Source: JANMEX01 sp031422915 (lineage in GTDB: Bacteria > Pseudomonadota > Alphaproteobacteria > Rhizobiales > Rhizobiaceae). Taken from it: a DNA stretch of 10,522 bases. The notes beneath the pieces are model-generated. The model saw nothing but the letters and a program-made list of their open reading frames with translations, made no database searches and had not been told where the DNA came from. The stretch's first letter is position 1. Each line of letters starts with the position of its first letter. The stretch covers positions 1-10,522 of the forward strand of contig JANPEK010000074.1 in the NCBI GenBank assembly GCA_031422915.1, given 5' to 3'. Positions 7,826-10,522 of this stretch are shown in pieces. The translations under genes were made by a program, and so were the position numbers.

Positions 7826-7847
7826 AGACGGAGTGTTCATTCCGTCC
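7826..7847 (-). other. Hairpin A in nuoI-nuoJ spacer
   Basis: Transcribed strand: GGACGGA (7847-7841), 8-nt loop, UCCGUCU (7832-7826), giving six Watson-Crick pairs plus a closing G-U. No U-tract follows, so it is not a standard intrinsic terminator. An alternative 4-bp hairpin, GUCU-UAAG-AGAC (7829-7818), uses part of the 3' arm and could compete with it. Pairing is read directly; a role is not shown. Confidence 0.55.
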
Positions 7848-7859
7848 AATGCTAAAGTC

Positions 7860-8351
7860 TCACCGGTAAGGCGAATCCAGCGCGATGTTCTGCGCGAGTT
7901 CGCGTTCCCAGCGGTCGCCGTTGGCGAGCAGCTTGTTCTTGTCATAGTAAAGCTCTTCGCGCGTTTCGGTGGCGAATTCGAAATTCGGTCCTTCGACGAT
8001 GGCATCGACCGGGCAAGCTTCCTGACAGAAGCCGCAGTAGATGCACTTCACCATGTCAATGTCGTAGCGCACGGTGCGCCGCGTGCCGTCGTTGCGGCGC
8101 GGGCCTGCCTCAATGGTGATGGCCTGCGCCGGGCAGATCGCCTCGCACAGTTTGCAGGCGATGCAGCGCTCCTCGCCGTTCGGATAGCGGCGCAGCGCAT
8201 GCTCGCCGCGAAAGCGCGGTGAGATCGGGCCTTTTTCGTTCGGATAGTTCAGCGTGTATTTCGGCGCGAAAAACTGGCGCATCGACAGGAAGAATGCGCT
8301 GACAAACTCTGCCAGAAGAAGCGACTTTGCAGCTTGCGAAAAGGCGGACAT
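7860..8351 (-). CDS. nuoI: NADH-quinone oxidoreductase subunit I (two [4Fe-4S])
   Basis: Peripheral-arm ferredoxin-like subunit of complex I (TYKY homologue). It carries clusters N6a and N6b, which relay electrons from NuoG towards the terminal cluster N2. 163 residues. An amphipathic N-terminal segment (about 8-30) contacts the membrane side. Two complete cluster motifs follow: C63, C66, C69, C73 and C103, C106, C109, C113, each ending in Cys-Pro. The C-terminal extension with TREELYYDK (130-138) is typical of the alphaproteobacterial and mitochondrial form. ATG start with GGAGAG about 4 nt upstream, 10 nt after the nuoH stop. All eight cysteine ligands are intact. Assignment is secure. Confidence 0.98.
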   Translation of the reverse strand: MSAFSQAAKSLLLAEFVSAFFLSMRQFFAPKYTLNYPNEKGPISPRFRGEHALRRYPNGEERCIACKLCEAICPAQAITIEAGPRRNDGTRRTVRYDIDMVKCIYCGFCQEACPVDAIVEGPNFEFATETREELYYDKNKLLANGDRWERELAQNIALDSPYR

Positions 8352-8361
8352 TATTCTCTCC

Positions 8362-9408
8362 TTACGCCGATATGCCGGTGAATTTCAGGAACGCAGCCGT
8401 CGCCACAACCATGAACAGCGAGATCGGCAGGAACACCTTCCAGCCTAGGCGCATCAGCTGGTCATAACGGTAGCGCGGCACGAAGGCTTTCACCATCGAG
8501 ATCATGAAGAAAACCAGCGAGACTTTCAGCACAAACCAAATGATGCCGGGCACCCAGGTGAAAGGCGCAAAATCAAACGGGGGCAGCCAGCCGCCGAGGA
8601 ACAGGATCGTCATCAGCGCGCACATCAAAACGATGGCGACATATTCGCCGAGGAAAAACAGCAGAAACGGTGTCGAGGAATATTCGATCATGTGGCCGGC
8701 GACGAGCTCGGATTCGGCTTCCACCAGATCGAACGGCGGGCGGTTGGTTTCCGCCAGCGCCGAGATGAAGAAGATCACGAACATCGGGAACAGCGACAGC
8801 CAATGCCAATCGAGTAGCGTGTTCGGCAGGCCAAGGCGTGTGCCAAGACCGTCCTTCTGGGCAAGCACAATGTCTGTCAGGTTCAGCGAACCGACGCAGA
8901 GCAGCACAGTGACGATGACGAAGCCGATGGAGACTTCATAGGACACCATCTGCGCAGCGGAGCGCAGCGCGCCGAGGAACGGGTATTTCGAATTGGAGGC
9001 CCAGCCGCCCATGATGACGCCATAGACTTCGAGCGAGGAGATAGCGAATACGTAGAGAATGCCGACATTGACGGTCGCAATCGCCCAGCCCTCCGAGACC
9101 GGGATCACCGCCCAAGCCGCCATCGACAGAACGGCTGCGACGAGCGGGGCGAGCAGGAAGACACCCTTGTTGGCACCCGCCGGAATGATTGGCTCCTTGA
9201 AGACGAACTTCAGCAAATCGGCGAAGGATTGCAGCAGCCCGAACGGGCCGACCACATTAGGCCCCCGGCGCAATTGAACCGCAGCCCAGATCTTGCGGTC
9301 GGCAAGTAGGATGAACGCCACGAAAATCAGCAGCGCCACCAAAAGCAGCACCGACTTGCCGAGAATGATCAGCCCGGGGATCAGATAGGTTGCAACCATG
9401 TCGTCCAT
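8362..9408 (-). CDS. nuoH: NADH-quinone oxidoreductase subunit H
   Basis: Membrane subunit at the junction of the two arms of complex I (ND1 homologue). It forms much of the quinone-binding cavity and the first part of the proton pathway. 348 residues with about eight to nine TM helices. Conserved stretches are LADRKIWAAVQLRRGPNVVG (about 35-54), FADLLKFVFKE (62-72), ISSLEVYGVIMGGWASNSKY (123-142), the glutamate- and arginine-rich loop ALAETNRPPFDLVEAESEL (218-236) that lines the quinone entry, and VPRYRYDQLMRLGWK (310-324). The start chosen is ATG at 9408-9406. A TTG directly before it and a second ATG three codons later are alternatives; GAGGGA lies 8 nt upstream of the chosen ATG. 19 nt separate it from nuoG. 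Assignment is secure. Confidence 0.97.
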   Translation of the reverse strand: MDDMVATYLIPGLIILGKSVLLLVALLIFVAFILLADRKIWAAVQLRRGPNVVGPFGLLQSFADLLKFVFKEPIIPAGANKGVFLLAPLVAAVLSMAAWAVIPVSEGWAIATVNVGILYVFAISSLEVYGVIMGGWASNSKYPFLGALRSAAQMVSYEVSIGFVIVTVLLCVGSLNLTDIVLAQKDGLGTRLGLPNTLLDWHWLSLFPMFVIFFISALAETNRPPFDLVEAESELVAGHMIEYSSTPFLLFFLGEYVAIVLMCALMTILFLGGWLPPFDFAPFTWVPGIIWFVLKVSLVFFMISMVKAFVPRYRYDQLMRLGWKVFLPISLFMVVATAAFLKFTGISA

Positions 9409-9427
9409 CAATTCTGTCCCTCAACGA

Positions 9428-10522
9428 TCATTCTGCGGCCTGCCGGAACCCGCTGTTTGCGAGCGCCGAACATTCGGCCATGACCGCCGACGCGCGGGCG
9501 ATCGGGTTGGTCAGGTAAAAGTCTGCGACAGCGCCCTTGAACGGTGTCTTGCTGATTTTGCCGCCCAGCTTCGCAGCCTTGGCAACGTCGTCCGGTGACC
9601 CGGCCTTGATCGTGCCAATGGCCGCCAGATCCGGATACTCGGCATAAAGCGCGGCGCGGAGCTGACCGAGCGAATCGAACGGCAATCTCTTGCCGAGCAC
9701 ATCAGACAGTGCGCGCAGGATCGCCCAGTCTTCCTTGGCGTCGCCGGGCGCGAACCCTGCGCGGGTTGTCATCTGCACACGGCCTTCGGTGTTGACATAG
9801 GTGCCGGACTTTTCAGTGTAAGCCGAGCCCGGCAGAATCACATCGGCGATGTGCGCGCCATTGTCGCCATGCGTGCCCATGTAGACAACAAAAGCACCGT
9901 CGCGCTTGGCCGCTGCCATTTCGTCCGCACCGGCGAGAAACAGCACGTCCATCTTGCCCATCATCGCTGCGGCGTCCTTGCCGTCCTTGCCCGGCACGAA
10001 GCCGATGTCGAGCGCGCCGACGCGGGCAGCGGCAGTGTGGAGCACAGCAAAACCGTTCCATTCAGCCGACACCGCGTTGACCTTGGTTGCCAGCTTGGCA
10101 GCAAGGCCGAGCACAGCTGCACCATCGGCGCGGGCAAGAGCGCCCTGCCCGACGATGATCAGCGGACGTTCCGCCTTGTCGAGCGCGGCGAAGAATTTGC
10201 CCTTGCCGTCCGCCAATTCCTGCAGCGTTTCCGCGCCCGCGCCAAGCAGCGCATAATCATAGCGCATCTCGCCGCCTTCACCGATCACGCCGATGGGCAT
10301 GCCGTTGGCCCGCCACGCCTTTCGGATACGGGCGTTAAGGACTGCGGCTTCAACACGCGGGTTTGAGCCGATCAGCAACACCGCGTCGGCATTTTCGATG
10401 CCTTCGATGCCTGGATTGAAAATATACGAGCCACGGCCAAGCGACGGGTCAAGCGCAGCGCCATCCTGTCGGCAGTCAATATTGGACGAGCCGAGAGCGG
10501 CCATCAATTGCTTGAGCGCATA
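9428..10522 (-). CDS. nuoG: NADH-quinone oxidoreductase subunit G, C-terminal half (5' end cut)
   Basis: Large peripheral-arm iron-sulfur subunit of complex I (75-kDa homologue). Only the last 364 residues are here; the frame stays open to the window edge, and the N-terminal ferredoxin-like and cluster-binding domains lie beyond it. The visible part is the molybdopterin-oxidoreductase fold, which in complex I binds no molybdenum: NIDCRQDG near the left end, then IEGIENADAVLLIGSNPRVEA (in two parts), and DVILPGSAYTEKSGTYVNTE. The NuoG-specific C-terminal domain follows with the motif FYLTNPIARASAVMAECS near the end. That motif and the adjoining nuoH exclude formate dehydrogenase and nitrate reductase paralogues. 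No frameshift is seen. Assignment is secure for a partial gene. Confidence 0.97.
   Translation of the reverse strand, partial: YALKQLMAALGSSNIDCRQDGAALDPSLGRGSYIFNPGIEGIENADAVLLIGSNPRVEAAVLNARIRKAWRANGMPIGVIGEGGEMRYDYALLGAGAETLQELADGKGKFFAALDKAERPLIIVGQGALARADGAAVLGLAAKLATKVNAVSAEWNGFAVLHTAAARVGALDIGFVPGKDGKDAAAMMGKMDVLFLAGADEMAAAKRDGAFVVYMGTHGDNGAHIADVILPGSAYTEKSGTYVNTEGRVQMTTRAGFAPGDAKEDWAILRALSDVLGKRLPFDSLGQLRAALYAEYPDLAAIGTIKAGSPDDVAKAAKLGGKISKTPFKGAVADFYLTNPIARASAVMAECSALANSGFRQAAE

Larger units (their letters stand above)
7738..7859 (-). other. nuoI-nuoJ intercistronic spacer with RNA hairpins
   Basis: A 122-nt non-coding stretch between the nuoI stop and the nuoJ ATG, in a block whose other spacers are 1 to 23 nt. 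The transcribed strand contains two inverted repeats (7826-7847 and 7786-7813), then a G-rich run leading to the nuoJ ribosome-binding site. No good promoter match and no hairpin-plus-U-tract terminator is visible. Likely roles (inference) are mRNA processing, a stability boundary, or tuning of nuoJ translation relative to nuoI. Confidence 0.7.

Noticed and set aside
7820..7848. Possible sigma-70-like promoter in the nuoI-nuoJ spacer (TTGGAC, 17 nt, TTAAGA)
   Set aside because: The spacing is ideal but only about 3 of 6 and 2 of 6 bases match the consensus, and the boxes coincide with hairpin A. Too weak to call.

Overview
The window is one uninterrupted block of minus-strand genes. It carries the distal half of a 14-gene-type nuo operon (respiratory complex I, NADH:quinone oxidoreductase) and runs straight into a biotin-protein ligase gene and a ribonuclease J gene. 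In transcription order, from right to left, the genes are nuoG (C-terminal half only), nuoH, nuoI, nuoJ, nuoK, nuoL, nuoM, nuoN, birA and rnj (N-terminal two thirds only). Both outer genes are cut by the window ends. I see no plus-strand gene, RNA gene, mobile element or CRISPR array.

Organism (inference). The proteins look alphaproteobacterial, most likely order Hyphomicrobiales (Rhizobiales), in the neighbourhood of Brucellaceae, Phyllobacteriaceae or Rhizobiaceae. The support is the moderately high GC content, a NuoI of the two-[4Fe-4S] alphaproteobacterial/mitochondrial type, a short biotin ligase with no DNA-binding domain, and the nuoN-birA-rnj order, which I recall as typical of that order. 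Genus cannot be told from this sequence.

Layout. nuoG to nuoH, nuoH to nuoI, and nuoJ through nuoN are separated by only 1 to 23 nt. birA starts 5 nt after nuoN, and rnj overlaps the end of birA by 4 nt (TTGA). The one real gap is the 122 nt between nuoI and nuoJ. On the transcribed strand it holds two hairpins, one of them a neat nested stem closed by a GNRA tetraloop. No terminator or convincing internal promoter was seen, so the whole block may be co-transcribed.

Function. NuoG and NuoI belong to the peripheral arm, which carries electrons through iron-sulfur clusters towards quinone. NuoH forms the quinone cavity at the junction with the membrane. NuoJ, K, L, M and N form the proton-pumping membrane arm, and all the ionisable residues expected in their channels are present. 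BirA attaches biotin to carboxylases. RNase J processes and degrades RNA. The region is a conserved housekeeping locus. The points worth a second look are the structured nuoI-nuoJ spacer and the tight TTG-initiated coupling of birA and rnj to the end of the operon.
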